DNA of 64,000 nt, from positions 35,438,166 through 35,502,165 of the forward strand of contig CAIIXF020000011.1 of the NCBI GenBank assembly GCA_903813345.2, written 5' to 3'. Below, one piece after another: positions 20,500-32,900 of this stretch. The notes under the pieces were generated by a model that worked only from the letters and a program-made list of their open reading frames with translations, was not told the DNA's origin and did not search any database. Both the position numbers and the translations under genes were made by a program. The stretch is from Owenia fusiformis (Eukaryota; Annelida; Polychaeta; Sabellida; Oweniidae). Numbering within the stretch: position 1 is the stretch's first letter; each line of letters opens with the position of its first letter.

Positions 20500-22880
20500 T
20501 AAAAAAAATCACAGACACATTTCTTAAAATTTTTTATTGTTGAAATATTAAGCTGTTAAGTTGCACACAAAACTATAAAAAACCTATATTGAGCCCAATG
20601 TTAATTTAGCGATCTTCAAAGGACCCCCTGCAGGACAGTTCTAGAGCAATAAAGCCCATATTCCTAGTATATTACAATAACATGATTATCTTCAAAATAA
20701 GAGGGGTTAAATTTTTTCTTTTCCCTAGTTCCAAAGATATTGACGTTTAAATTATGGAAAATCTCCATTGGCTGCCATTATAAACCACTATCAACATGGC
20801 TTTATTAAAGTGTCCTTTTCTCAAGAAGTCCATTATGGAATTTTCTAATATTGCAGATTTTTATTGTTAATATATTGAATTTAAACAAATCAAACAGACA
20901 CATTCTTAAAAATTTCTTATTTTTGAAATATTTAGCCATTAAGTTGCACACGAAACTATAGAAAACCTATATTGAGCCCCATGTTAATTTATCAATCTTC
21001 AAAAGACACACATCCTAGTTTTCTGCATGAGAAAAATGCTAATTCTGCGCAGAAATTCTGCATGAAAAAGCCAAATTCTGCACCAAATTCTGCATGAAAT
21101 CTAAAATTCTGCGCCAAATTCTGCACGGGGAAAAGTGAAATTTTGTGGTACAAGTATGTGCAAAAAGTGAAATTCTTGCTAAAATCAATAATTTTCTCAA
21201 AAAAATAAACAATTCTTGAACTCCACTCATGCTGCTTTATTCAGCGATAATGGACAACTGCAGTAATAACACCAGATTCAATGTTATTAGCGACAAAACT
21301 TTCCAAATGCTCACTTGTGAACTATCACGAAATTCGAACTATCACGAAATTCCAGATCAATATGCAGGGAATTCAGATGTCGTCTATTTATATATGACGA
21401 AGTAGAACGCAAGAAGAAGCATGATTATTTGCGTTAGAATACTATAGAATACAATATTAAACATATTATTGCAAAACAATTACGAAGGACTGTCATTGGT
21501 TTCAAATTTCGTGATTATGTTAGACGCAGTCTTACCTCTAAGTGCAATGGCGGAAGTTCGAGATTTAAAACAGATTTCAGATTTCCTCTTGAAAATCACA
21601 CAAGTATCTGACAACAAACGAGCGGAGTCTTTGAGTGTTTAGGTGAGTGACAAATATGAGATGAGATGGTTGACTGGAAAAAACATGTTTTCCGCGAAAT
21701 TCCGTGCCAAAACAAAAATTCTGCAAAAAAGATGAAAATGCAAATTTCTGCGGTTTTTCTTCGGCGACGCGGAATCACGGAATACTAGGATGAGTGAAAA
21801 GACTGGCTGCAGAGCAGTTCTAGAGTAAGAAGGCCCACATTGCTGGTATATTACAATAACATGATTGTTTTTAAGATAAGAAGCGTTAAATTTTTACTTT
21901 TGCCTAGTTCCAAAGATATTGGCTTTTGAATTTTGGAAAATCCCTATTGGCTGCCATTAGAAACTGCTATCAATATGGCTTTACTATAATGTTATTTTCT
22001 CAAAAGATTCACGATTGGAATTTTCTAATATTGCAGATTTCTATAGTATTAATATATTGACTTAAAAGAATCAAACATGCACATATCTGAAAATTTAAGC
22101 CGTTAAGTTGCACACGAAACTATAAAAAAAACTAATTGAGCCTAATGTTAATTTAGCGATCTTCTAGAAATATCACCAAAATTAAATTAAGAATATTCAA
22201 AAGAGGACATTTAAATGTACAAGTTGTAAAAATTTTCACAATTGTCCAAAGCAGGGCTAACATTTTTTATGAAAAAGTTAGAAATATCACCCAAGTTAAA
22301 TTATGACTATTTAAAAGAAAACATTCAAGATTATATTATGTCAAAAAATCAAAAGATTTGTATTGATGTGGTGAAATTATTTTTTGAACACTCGTTTCTC
22401 TTAAACCAGTCATCAAAAAAATCTAAGAAATTTTACACATCGTCAACTTAATCGTCATCTTTTGAATGGTTACAATATGATTTGAAAAAAAAACTTTTCT
22501 CTATATTGGTTTAGAAAACACATCAAACACTCTTTTGTTCTTGGTATCATATGTTCAGAATGAAATGAAACATCTTAATGAATTTAATATTAGAAAATTC
22601 CATAGTGGGCTTTTTGAAAAAAGGACACTCTAGATAAGTCATATATACATATGGACATTTTGAGAAAAGGACACTTTAGTAAAGCCATATTGATACTGGT
22701 TTATAATGGCAGCCAATGGGGATTTCCTAAAATTCAAACGGCAATATCTTTTGAACGAGGCAAAATAAAACGTTTTACCCTTCTTACTTTGAAGATAATC
22801 ATATAATTGTAATATACTAGGAATATTTTAAATTCAATATATTATAGGAGATTTTCCACAATTCAAATGGCAATATCTTT
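20500..22880. repeat. Composite of direct and inverted copies of a satellite-flanking repeat
   Basis: A segment with aagttgcacac, tgagccc, caatgttaatttagcgatct and ggcaatatctttt-like words occurs at about 20560-20830, 20930-21000, 21800-22160 (direct) and 22590-22880 (inverted); another inverted copy is at 25120-25260. The 22242-22451 frame (69 codons) is not recognised. No gene called. Confidence 0.65.
21008..21796. mobile_element. TIR element inserted in the composite repeat
   Basis: Ends acacatcctag and ctaggatgagtg are inverted, and aaaagac (21001-21007, 21797-21803) flanks both sides. The host repeat is continuous around it (cttcaaaagac / tggctgcagagcag). The interior is rich in the word aattctgc. 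No transposase seen; the 7-8 bp duplication suggests hAT-type mobilisation. Confidence 0.7.
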
Positions 22881-22924
22881 TGAACTAGGCAAAAGAAACA
22901 AGGCACAGACGTGAACAATATCGT

Positions 22925-25060
22925 ACCTAAAACACAGCAGTGTGACAGTGAAGAATTTAGGACAAAAAATCCAAAATGGCCACCTTACAATTTACCCAGA
23001 ATGCCCAAAAACTAATCAGTTCTTAACTTTGATACGTAGAAACATCCCTGAAAATTTCAGATGAATCCATCAAATGGTTTGGCTGGAAACCTGTAGACAA
23101 GTCTTGAAAGTGAAGATTTTAGGACGGAAAATCCAAAATGGCCACCTTAAATTAACCCAGAATGCCCAAAAACTAATCAGTTGTTAACTTTGATATGTAG
23201 AAACATCCCTGTAAATTTCAAATGAATCCGTCAAATGGTTTGGCTGGAAACCTGTAGACAAGTCTTGAAAGTGAAGATTTTAGGACGGAAAATCCAAAAT
23301 GGCCACCTTAAATTTTACCCAGAATGCCAAAAAACTAATCAGTTGTGAACTTTGATACGTAGAAACATCCCTGAAAATTTCAGATGAATCCGTCAAATGG
23401 TTTGGCTGGAAACCTGTAGACAAGTCTTGAAAGTGAAGATTTTAGGACGGAAAATCCAAAATGGGCACCTTAAAATTTACCCAGAATGCCCAAAAACTAA
23501 TCGGTTGTTAACTTTGATATGTAGAAACATCCCTGTAAATTTCAAATGAATCCGTCAAATGGTTTGGCTGGAAACCTTTAGACAAGTCTTGAAAGTGAAG
23601 ATTTTAGGAAGGAAAATCCAAAATGGCCACCTTAAATTTTACCCAGAATGCCAAAAAACTAATCAGTTGTTAACTTTGATACATAGAAACATCCCTGAAA
23701 ATTTCAGATGAATCCGTCAAATGGTTTGGCTGGAAACCTGTAGACAAGTCTTGAAAGTGAAGATTTTAGGACGGAAAATCCAAAATGGCAGTTTTAAAAT
23801 TTACCCAGAATGCCCAAAAACTAATCAGTTCTTAACTTTGATACGTAGAAACATCCCTGAAAATTTCAGATGAATCCATCAAATGGTTTGGCTGGAAACC
23901 TGTAGACAAGTCTTGAAAGTGAAGATTTTAGGACGGAAAATCCAAAATGGCCACCTTAAAATTTACCCAGAATGCCCAAAAACTAATCAGTTGTTAACTT
24001 TGATATGTAGAAACATCCCTGTAAATTTCAAATGAATCCGTCAAATGGTTTGGCTGGAAACCTGTAGACAAGTCTTGAAAGTGAAGATTTTAGGACGGAA
24101 AATCCAAAATGGCCACCTTAAAATTTACCCAGAATGCCCAAAAACTAATCAGTTGTTAACTTTGATATGTAGAAACATCCCTGTAAATTTCAAATGAATC
24201 CGTCAAATGGTTTGGCTGGAAACCTGTAGACAAGTCTTGAAAGTGAAGATTTTAGGACGGAAAATCCAAAATGGCCACCTTAAATTTTACCCAGAATGCC
24301 AAAAAACTAATCAGTTCTTAACTTTGATACGTAGAAACATCCCTGAAAATTTCAGATGAATCCGTCAAATGGTTTGGCTGGAAACCTGTAGACAAGTCTT
24401 GAAAGTGAAGATTTTAGGACGGAAAATCCAAAATGACCACCTTAAAATTTACCCAGAATGCCCAAAAACTAATCAGTTGTTAACTTTGATATGTAGAAAC
24501 ATCCCTGTAAATTTCAAATGAATCCGTCAAATGGTTTGGCTGGAAACCTGTAGACAAGTCTTGAAAGTGAAGATTTTAGGACGGAAAATCCAAAATGGCC
24601 ACCTTAAATTTTACCCAGAATGCCAAAAAACTAATCAGTTCTTAACTTTGATACGTAGACACATCCCTGAAAATTTCAGATGAATCTGTCAAATGGTTTG
24701 GCTGGAAACCTGTAGACAAGTCTTGAAAGTGAAGATTTTAGGACGGAAAATCCAAAATGGCCATTTTAAAATTTACCCAGAATGCCCAAAAACTAATCAG
24801 TTCTTAACATTGATATGTAGAAACATTCCTGAAAATTTCAGATGAATCCGTCACATGGTTTGGCTGGAAACCTGTAGACAAGTCTTGAAAGTGAAGATTT
24901 TAGGACGGAAAATCCAAAATGGCCACCTTAAAATTTACCCAGAATGCCCAAAAACTAATCAGTTGTTAACTTTGATACGTAGAAACATTCCTGAAAATTT
25001 CAGATGAATCTGTCAAATGGTTTGGCTGGACACCTGTAGACAAGCTGAAAAGTGAGACGC
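22925..25060. repeat. 162-bp tandem array, about 13 copies
   Basis: The word ctgtagacaagtcttgaaag recurs at 23091, 23252, 23414, 23576 and so on, about every 162 bp. Copies are about 95% alike, and two subtypes (gaaaatttcagatgaatc and gtaaatttcaaatgaatc) tend to alternate, suggesting a higher-order dimer. No open frame runs through it. Ends in a GC-rich (cgcc)n stretch at 25058-25080. Confidence 0.95.
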
Positions 25061-25119
25061 CGCCCGCCCGCCGCCCGCCTGTCAAGCTGACGACAATATC
25101 GTACCTTTATTAGGTACGA

Positions 25120-25260
25120 TAAAAATTTAACCCCTCCTTTTTTGAAGATAATCATATAACTGTAACATACTGCGAATATGGGCTTTATTACTCTAGAACT
25201 GTTCTGCAGGGGGTCTTTAGAAGATTGATAATTAACATGGGGCTCAATGTAAATGTGCAA
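25120..25260. repeat. Inverted copy of the 20560-20720 repeat
   Basis: gggctttattactctagaac and ctgcagggggtctttagaag are complementary to words at 20625-20670. With 20560 it brackets the 162-bp array. Confidence 0.75.
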
Positions 25261-25588
25261 GAATTAAATGTGAGGCCACAAAAAAAGAATTTTCTAATAT
25301 TTTGGAAATTGAGGAGTAAATATTCAATTATACATGATTGCTGTAATGAAAAGTATTTTGACAAGCTCATAAATTATTATTTTTATTTATTGTCAATAAT
25401 CTCTGAAAATACTCTTCCTATAAATAAAAAATCCTATCTCAGAGTCAAAGAACTGACATGAAGTCAACATTTACTTTAGTATGGTTCTCATAAGCTAATA
25501 ATACAAATTCAATGAAATCTCACGTTTAATCCAATTTTATAATTTTACACTGAATCTTAATCCCATATATACAGAATAGCATGTGAAC

Positions 25589-26095
25589 TAGGGGTGGGAC
25601 GGATAACCGAAATACCGAAAAAACCGCGGTTCATAGCCTTCGGATCGGTTTTCGGATCACGGCCCTACTTTCGGATCAGCTTTTCGGACCGTTTTCGGAT
25701 TAATATTTCATTGGTCAAGTATCAATAAAACAGTTAAAAACACTGTTTTACAGCAACATTTTTGATATTCCTAGTCCCTTGTCTGTCTTGTCTGTTGCTA
25801 GCTTACTCGTTTACTAGATTCGTTTCGTATCCGCGTATTCGTATCCCTCGGTAATCAATCATGTGGTCCCTGGTACTATATTCTTTAGTCGTGTATTCTA
25901 AATAATATGTATTGTTCATGAAATACTATAACATAAAATTCCATCTATAAAATATTGTTATAACGTGGCATAATTGATACAAATCATGTCAATCAATACA
26001 AATCCTTAAAATGAATGAACCGAACCGAAAAAACCGAACCGACGGCTGATGATCCGAAAAACCGAACCGAACCGAAACGAACCGTCCCATCCCTA
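25589..26095. mobile_element. hAT-type MITE, 507 bp
   Basis: Begins taggggtgggacgg, ends ccgtcccatcccta. The 8-bp duplication ATGTGAAC lies at 25581-25588 and 26096-26103. The subterminal parts are rich in ccgaa/ttcgg repeats. No transposase. Confidence 0.95.
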
Positions 26096-26337
26096 ATGTG
26101 AACAGTACTATAACTATAGGGCACTGTCTACAGCTTATCCATGAATATGTTACTTCAACGATTGGAAAATGATCACAGCATACATTATAATTAACATTGC
26201 ATTATACTTGAACATGTAAATTGGATACCTCAAGGACTAACAAATAACAAAGTGTCAAATATTAAACAGCTGGAATATTTACTGCACTTTTAGTATTATA
26301 GTAAACAAAAATTCACCAGATACACCATTATTGAAAA

Positions 26338-26781
26338 ATGGGCAGTGGTGAAAGACGACGTGGACGTCCTCGTCAACTTAATCTTACTACCAAAGGAAAA
26401 TTATCAATCTTGTTATTAATTTTTGGGAGTATAGTTTGTTTCATAGGCATTATGTTTACATCAGTGCTTTGTAACTTCTCAAAAATGAACCCATTTTGTA
26501 TTATTGGACCAATACTATTAGGAATAGGGGGTTGCCTAGCAATTGGTGGAATAATCATACGTATCGTCTACAAAAATGATCTTGAAGTAAAGAATACAAC
26601 TGTGACCCCCCACCTTCAGGTACAAGTGCCAACCAATCAACTCCGAATGCCAACAAATCAACTGCAAATGCCAAGCAATCAACTGCAAATGCCAAATTAT
26701 CAACAGCAAATGCCAAATAATCAACTACAAGAGCCAGAACCAACTATTACTCTAGCATCCGATGTCTATGACAAATACTAG
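26338..26781 (+). CDS. Small two-pass membrane protein with PNQLQM repeats
   Basis: 147 residues from the ATG at 26338. A basic N-terminus (RRRGRPRQ) is followed by two hydrophobic segments, about residues 24-45 (LSILLLIFGSIVCFIGIMF) and 57-78 (CIIGPILLGIGGCLAIGGII), then a short cytosolic-type stretch and a tail of tandem hexapeptides close to PNQLQM, ending TLASDVYDKY. The positive-inside pattern suggests both ends are cytoplasmic. The tail repeat is encoded by an imprecise 18-21 bp tandem. I do not recognise the family. Single exon as seen; a further exon could exist because proline-rich coding-like sequence continues out of frame to about 26945. Confidence 0.55.
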   Translation: MGSGERRRGRPRQLNLTTKGKLSILLLIFGSIVCFIGIMFTSVLCNFSKMNPFCIIGPILLGIGGCLAIGGIIIRIVYKNDLEVKNTTVTPHLQVQVPTNQLRMPTNQLQMPSNQLQMPNYQQQMPNNQLQEPEPTITLASDVYDKY

Positions 26782-27006
26782 ACAACTCAACCAAACCCAC
26801 AGACTGTTCCCCTGTTCAACCACAAGAGACATGGAAAACACCCACTGTTGCTCCTAATCAACTTGAACCAGCAAAGCTCCAACTTCACAATCCTGGCCAT
26901 GGAGTATAAATCAACAGCCAATAGATGGTGTTAAGTATGTATCCCCTCCACCTGGGGAGCCATAACATACAATACAATATAAAATTGATCCCAGCAACAT
27001 ATCAAT

Positions 27007-27414
27007 ATGTGGACAATCTTGAGTCCAATACCTGGATGCTCCAATGAACAAGAATGTGAGGAAGCAGATATTCCAACAAGTCCAACACCTGTATGCACCA
27101 GACAAGACATGAGGTATAATCAATGGTTGTTGCGCATAGCAAGGCTTTTTAAACTTATTAGCTTTGTTCTGTTCTCCTTTGTTTTATGCTATACCCCATT
27201 CACTGTGTGCTTGTCAATGTACTCAATCAACCCCAAAAATGTCAGTGGACAAAGTATCTTCATCACTGGAACCATCGTGATGTTAAACTCATTCATAAAT
27301 CCAATCGTTTATCTGTTTTGGAGTAAAGACTACAGGGACGCATTCAGACATATCCTTACATGTAAGAAGGGGCCAGTGAATCCTTCAATATCTTCATCAC
27401 TGGAACCATCATGA
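27007..27414 (+). pseudogene. Rhodopsin-type GPCR, TM6 to C-terminus only
   Basis: The frame contains a basic stretch before TM6, then SFVLFSFVLCYTPFTVCL (C-x-x-P kink motif of TM6), an extracellular loop, and NSFINPIVYLF (NPxxY of TM7) followed by helix 8 (WSKDYRDAFRHILTC). TM1-TM5 are not present upstream in any frame, so this is either a last exon whose others lie beyond recognition or a processed fragment. The C-terminus merges directly into the tandem array at 27298-28640, of which it is the first unit. Ligand class unknown. Confidence 0.6.
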
Positions 27415-28640
27415 TGTAAAACATTTTCACAAATCCAATCGTTTATCTGTTTAGGAGTAAAGACTACAGGGACGCATTCAGACATATCCTTACATGTAAG
27501 AAGGGGCCAGTGAATCCTTCAATATCATCATCATTGCAACCATCATGATGTAAAACATTTTCACAAATCCAATCGTTTATCTGTTTAGGAGTAAAGACTA
27601 CAGGGACGCATTCAGACATATCCTTACATGTAAGAAGGGGCCAGTGAATCCTTAAATATCATCATCATTGCAACCATGATGATGTAAAACATTTTCACAA
27701 TTCCAATCATTTATCTGTTTAGGAGTAAAGACTACAGGGACGCATTCAGACATATCCTTACATGTAAGAAGGGGCCAGTGAATCCTTCAATATCATCAAC
27801 ATTGCAACCATCATGATGTAAAACATTTTCACAAATCCAATCGTTTATCTATTTTGGAGTAAAGACTACAGGGACGCATTCAGACATATCCTTACAAATA
27901 AGAAGGAGACTGAATCCTTCAATATCATCATCATTGCAACCATCATGATGTTAAACATTTTCACAAATCCAATCGTTTATCTGTTTTGTAGTAAAGACTA
28001 GAGACGCATTCAGACATATCCTTACATGTAAGAAGGGGCCAGTGAATCCTTAAATATCATCATCATTGCAACCATGATGATGTAAAACATTTTCACAAAT
28101 CCAATCGTTTATCTGTTTAGGAGTAAAGACTACAGGGACGCATTCAGACATATCCTTACATGTAAGAAGGTGCCAGTGAATCCTTAAAAATCATCATCAT
28201 TGCAACCATGATGATGTAAAACATTTTCACAAATCCAATCGTTTATCTGTTTAGGAGTAAAGACTACAGGGACGCATTCAGACATATCCTTACATGTAAG
28301 AAGGGGCCAGTGAATCCTTAAATATCATCATCACTGGAACCATCATGATGTAAAACATTTTCACAAATCCAATTGTTTATCTGTTTTGTAGTAAAGACTA
28401 CAAGGACGCATTTAGACATATCCTTACATGTAAGAAGGGGCCAGTGAATCCTTCAATATCATCATCATTGCAACCATCATGATGTTAAACATTTTCACAA
28501 ATCCAATCGTTTATCTGTTTAGGAGTGAAGACTACAGGGACACATTCAGACATATCCTTACATGTAAGAAGGGGCCAGTGAACCCTTCAATATCATCATC
28601 ATTGCAACCATCATGATGTAAAACATTTTCACAAATCAAA
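27298..28640 (+). repeat. 133-bp tandem array derived from the GPCR TM7 exon
   Basis: Units start aatccaatcgtttatctg and run about 133 bp (27298, 27432, 27565 and so on), about ten copies. Each unit carries the TM7/helix 8 codons and tail of the receptor with accumulated stops and small deletions. Confidence 0.9.
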
Positions 28641-28972
28641 TCAATTTAGGGTTAGGGTTTCCGAACATATGGAGGGGGTAAGTCAACGAACGTCGACTGA
28701 TAAGGGAGCATTTCAAAAGATCAATGTAAGAAAATTAACTGTATTTGAACAGTTAGGGGTAGGGGGTCAATAACATTAAAAATAAGCTTTTCTACATTGA
28801 ATAAAAATTGACTGTATTACATATTATGTTACATGTGTGACCAACGAAATAACACATATCAACATTTCTCAAACATGAATGCTGGGTAAAATGACCTCAG
28901 TAAGGGATGCTTGAACTTATTGTACTTAATCATAAAATAAGAACAATATGTATGAATCCTGTAATAATACTA
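28640..28972. other. Short unassigned spacer
   Basis: Contains two TTAGGG words near 28647 but no longer telomere-like run; nothing else seen. Confidence 0.4.
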
Positions 28973-29290
28973 ACAATGCATTATGATTTAACGCAAAACA
29001 ATGCATTATGATTTAACGCAAAACAATGCATTATGATTTAACGCAAAACAATGCATTATGATTTAACGCAAAACAATGCATTATGATTTAACGCAAAACA
29101 ATGCATTATGATTTAACGCAAAACAATGCATTATGATTTAACACAAAACAATACATTATGATTTTACACAAAACAATGCATTATGATTTTACACAAAACA
29201 ATACATTATGATTTAACACAAAACAATGCATTATGATTTAACACAAAACAATGCATTATGATTTAACACAAAACAGTGCATTATGATTTG
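28973..29290 (+). repeat. 25-bp tandem array, about 13 copies
   Basis: Unit caatgcattatgatttaacgcaaaa; later copies switch to acacaaaa. Noncoding. Confidence 0.95.
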
Positions 29291-29730
29291 GTAACAATTG
29301 CAGCTATAGATTAGATTTAGATTTGTCTTATCACTAAAATAATTAGTTAGTGCTTTATGGCACGAAACTTGTTGACGCAAAACAGGTTAAATGATGGACA
29401 ATCACATTTTCTTATAATGTGTCGGGCTGTTTTCTTCAACACTAGCAATCTAGCCGTTCAAGTGGGCTACAGCAGCCCCCATATGGCACAGCCCTCATAA
29501 AATACTAATAAATACCTATATTTATTGATCATTTGACCTCCACTGATTATTGAATTGCGTATGGCAGTTTCCTTATGTTAACAAAGAGGTTTTATGAGAT
29601 GGGTCTACATCTAGTTTTATGCAATTCCATAAATTGAAAACTGGTTGCAAAACAGTTAAACTGACTGCAAGCCTTGCAAACTATGGCAATCATTTCTGTG
29701 TTGATTCATCACTCTGGTAATACATTAAAT

Positions 29731-29860
29731 AACTAATAAAAGTTCATTGACTTCAGAGAATAATGATTTATGTAATCTTGATAAAGCTGGTTGGATGACT
29801 AGTTAAACATTGAAAATAAATCATTTTCTCTGAAGTTAATGAACTTTTTTAGTTACTATG
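29731..29860. repeat. Small inverted repeat
   Basis: aagttcattgacttcagaga near 29740 pairs with tctctgaagttaatgaactt near 29828; about 45-bp arms, 45-bp loop. MITE-like. Confidence 0.65.
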
Positions 29861-29926
29861 GCAATCATGTTCTCAAACTGAATAGACAACCCGGAATGCC
29901 CCAAGTGTAATAATATCTAAACATAC

Positions 29927-32900
29927 CTGTACAGCATATTCATGAGACGCTGATCACTATTTTCCATGTTGAAATCCAGAATCTGGTCTAATAATTGGAC
30001 TAGCAGTTTTGTAAAGTTGTTGTCGAATTTGTTAATTGTTCTTTCAAAGTTCTCACTTGATGCTAGCTGATCTACGTGATCTGACACCACCTAAAATAAA
30101 AAAAAAAAAAGTTTTGTGTAACTATTATAAATTAACCTCTTGTACAGTGTCAATTTTACATGTTAAATAAAGTATGTTTTACTGTATCTATAGATATGTC
30201 ATCAAAGAATTATTATACCTTAGATGTTGCTTTCCTTGTCTCAGCATCAGTTGTTTTCCTAGGTGACCTACTTGCATCTTGGGAAAGTTTAGCTAGCTCT
30301 GTATCTACATCTGTACTCTTGCCTAACCGCTGAAGTATAATATTGATATAAAATTTAAAACACTATCATACCTTTTTTCAAGTTTATTCATTAGTTTGAT
30401 TGGCAATTGACCAAGTGCACCGAATATGATCTATCCATACATGTATATAAGTTTTATTGGCAATTGACCAAGTGCACCGAATATGATCTATCCATACATG
30501 TATATTAGTTTTATTGGCAATTGACCAAGTGCACCGAATATGATCTATCCATACATGTATATAAGTTTTATTGGCAATTGACCAAGTGCACCGAATATGA
30601 TCTATCCATACATGTATATTAGTTTTATTGGCAATTGACCAAGTGCACCGAATATGATCTATCCATACATGTATATTAGTTTTATTGGCAATTGACCAAG
30701 TGCACCGAATATGATCTATCCATACATGTATATAAGTTTTATTGGCAATTGACCAAGTGCACCGAATATGATCTATCCATACATGTATATTAGTTTTATT
30801 GGCAATTGACCAAGTGCACCGAATATGATCTATCCATACATGTATATAAGTTTTATTGGCAATTGACCAAGTGCATCGAATATGATCTATCCATACATGT
30901 ATATAAATTTTATTGGCAATTGACCAAGTGCACCGAATATGATCTATCCATACATGTATATTAGTTTTATTGGCAATTGACCAAGTGCACCGAATATGAT
31001 CTATCCATACATGTATATAAGTTTTATTGGCAATTGACCAAGTGCACCGAATATGATCTATCCATACATGTATATTAGTTTTATTGGCAATTGACCAAGT
31101 GCACCGAATATGATCTATCCATACATGTATATTAGTTTTATTGGCAATTGACCAAGTGCACCGAATATGATCTATCCATACATGTATATAAGTTTTATTG
31201 GCAATTGACCAAGTGCACCGAATATGATCTATCCATACATGTATATTAGTTTTATTGGCAATTGACCAAGTGCACCGAATATGATCTATCCATACATGTA
31301 TATAAGTTTTATTGGCAATTGACCAAGTGCATCGAATATGATCTATCCATACATGTATATAAGTTTTATTGGCAATTGACCAAGTGCATCGAATATGATC
31401 TATCCATACATGTATATAAGTTTTATTGGCAATTGACCAAGTGCACCGAATATGATCTATCCATACATGTATATTAGTTTTATTGGCAATTGACCAAGTG
31501 CACCGAATATGATCTATCCATACATGTATATAAGTTTTATTGGCAATTGACCAAGTGCACCGAATATGATCTATCCATACATGTATATTAGTTTTATTGG
31601 CAATTGACCAAGTGCACCGAATATGATCTATCCATACATGTATATTAGTTTTATTGGCAATTGACCAAGTGCACCGAATATGATCTAACTATACATGTCT
31701 ATTAGTTTGATTGGCAATTGACCTGTAATTAATGGTGACTGATTTTATTTTCTGTACATCTGACTTCTAAGAATAGATAAGAATTGTCCACAAGGAACAC
31801 ATTTACTATAATTTTCAAAACCTATTTTATTATGAATCCTATTTGAAGTTCTTATAGGTAAGCTAATGGGCACAAATCGTTTAAAATCAGCATGATTGAT
31901 AATACACTTTTCAGATGGCTAGGGCTTTTGACTGAATGATTTTTGAAGCTCTCAGTATGATAGCTTCAGTCCTCACCACTATCATCCCTATACCAAAACC
32001 CTTTGTTCAACTTACCAGGGCCGTCAGATGGGGGGGTGCGATGGGTGCGACCGCACCCCCCTTTGTCACCCCACAAAAAAAATTTGAAAAAAATGTTTTT
32101 TTTTGAAAAATATTTTTTTTGTAATTTTTTTTCATACACTTTGAAAGTACCCAGAAAGCACCAAATAGCATCTTAAAATTGAAAAATTTTCTAGGGGTAT
32201 TGGCCACCCCTCACACCCCCCACAAAACAATGGAAAGTTCTTTTATTTTAGTGTTTTGTCTCAGACACTTTTAAAGTGCCCAGACATCATCAAATAGCTC
32301 CTTGATATAGTTAGTGTTTCTGGGGGACTTGCTCCCCCTCTTGCATCTTGCACTTGCCCCCCCCCCACTCTGGCGCCCCCCCCCCCCCCCCCCCCCCCGT
32401 TGACCCCCCCCCAAAAAAAAATTGTGATTTTCTCAAATTCTTTAATTGACTCATACACTTTGAAAGTGCCCAGAAAGCACCAAAAAGCGTCGTAAAATTG
32501 TAAAATTTTCTAGGGGGAGTGGGCCACCCCTCACACCCCAAACAAAACAATGGAAAGTTCTAAATTTATTTTAGTGTTTTGTCTCAGACACTTTTAAATT
32601 GCCCAGACATCATCAAATAGCTCGATCCTTGATAAAGTTAATGATTCTGGAAGACTAACACTTACTCGTCCTCTGGCATCCCCACTCCACCTCCCCCTCT
32701 GGCAGCCCCCCCCCCTTAACACCCCAAAAAGTGCCCAGAAAGCACCAAATAGCATCTTAAAATTGTAAAATTTTCTTGGGAAATAGGCACTTTTAGGCAC
32801 AGACACTTTTAAAGTGCCCAAACTTCATCGATTAGCACCTTGATATTGTAAATTTTGATATGGGGGACAAACACTTGCTCCCCCTCTGGCACCCCAGCCC

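Noticed and set aside
28645-28660. Telomere repeat
   Set aside because: Only two TTAGGG units; no array.
28973-29290. CRISPR-like array
   Set aside because: Direct 25-bp tandem repeat without spacers, in an animal genome.
31262-31477. 71-codon open frame with 19-residue repeats
   Set aside because: It is the 57-bp array translated; the unit is a multiple of three, and both strands are noncoding in context.
32007-32821. Overlapping short minus-strand frames rich in Gly
   Set aside because: Products of the C-rich repeat; several phases read equally well and none matches a known protein.
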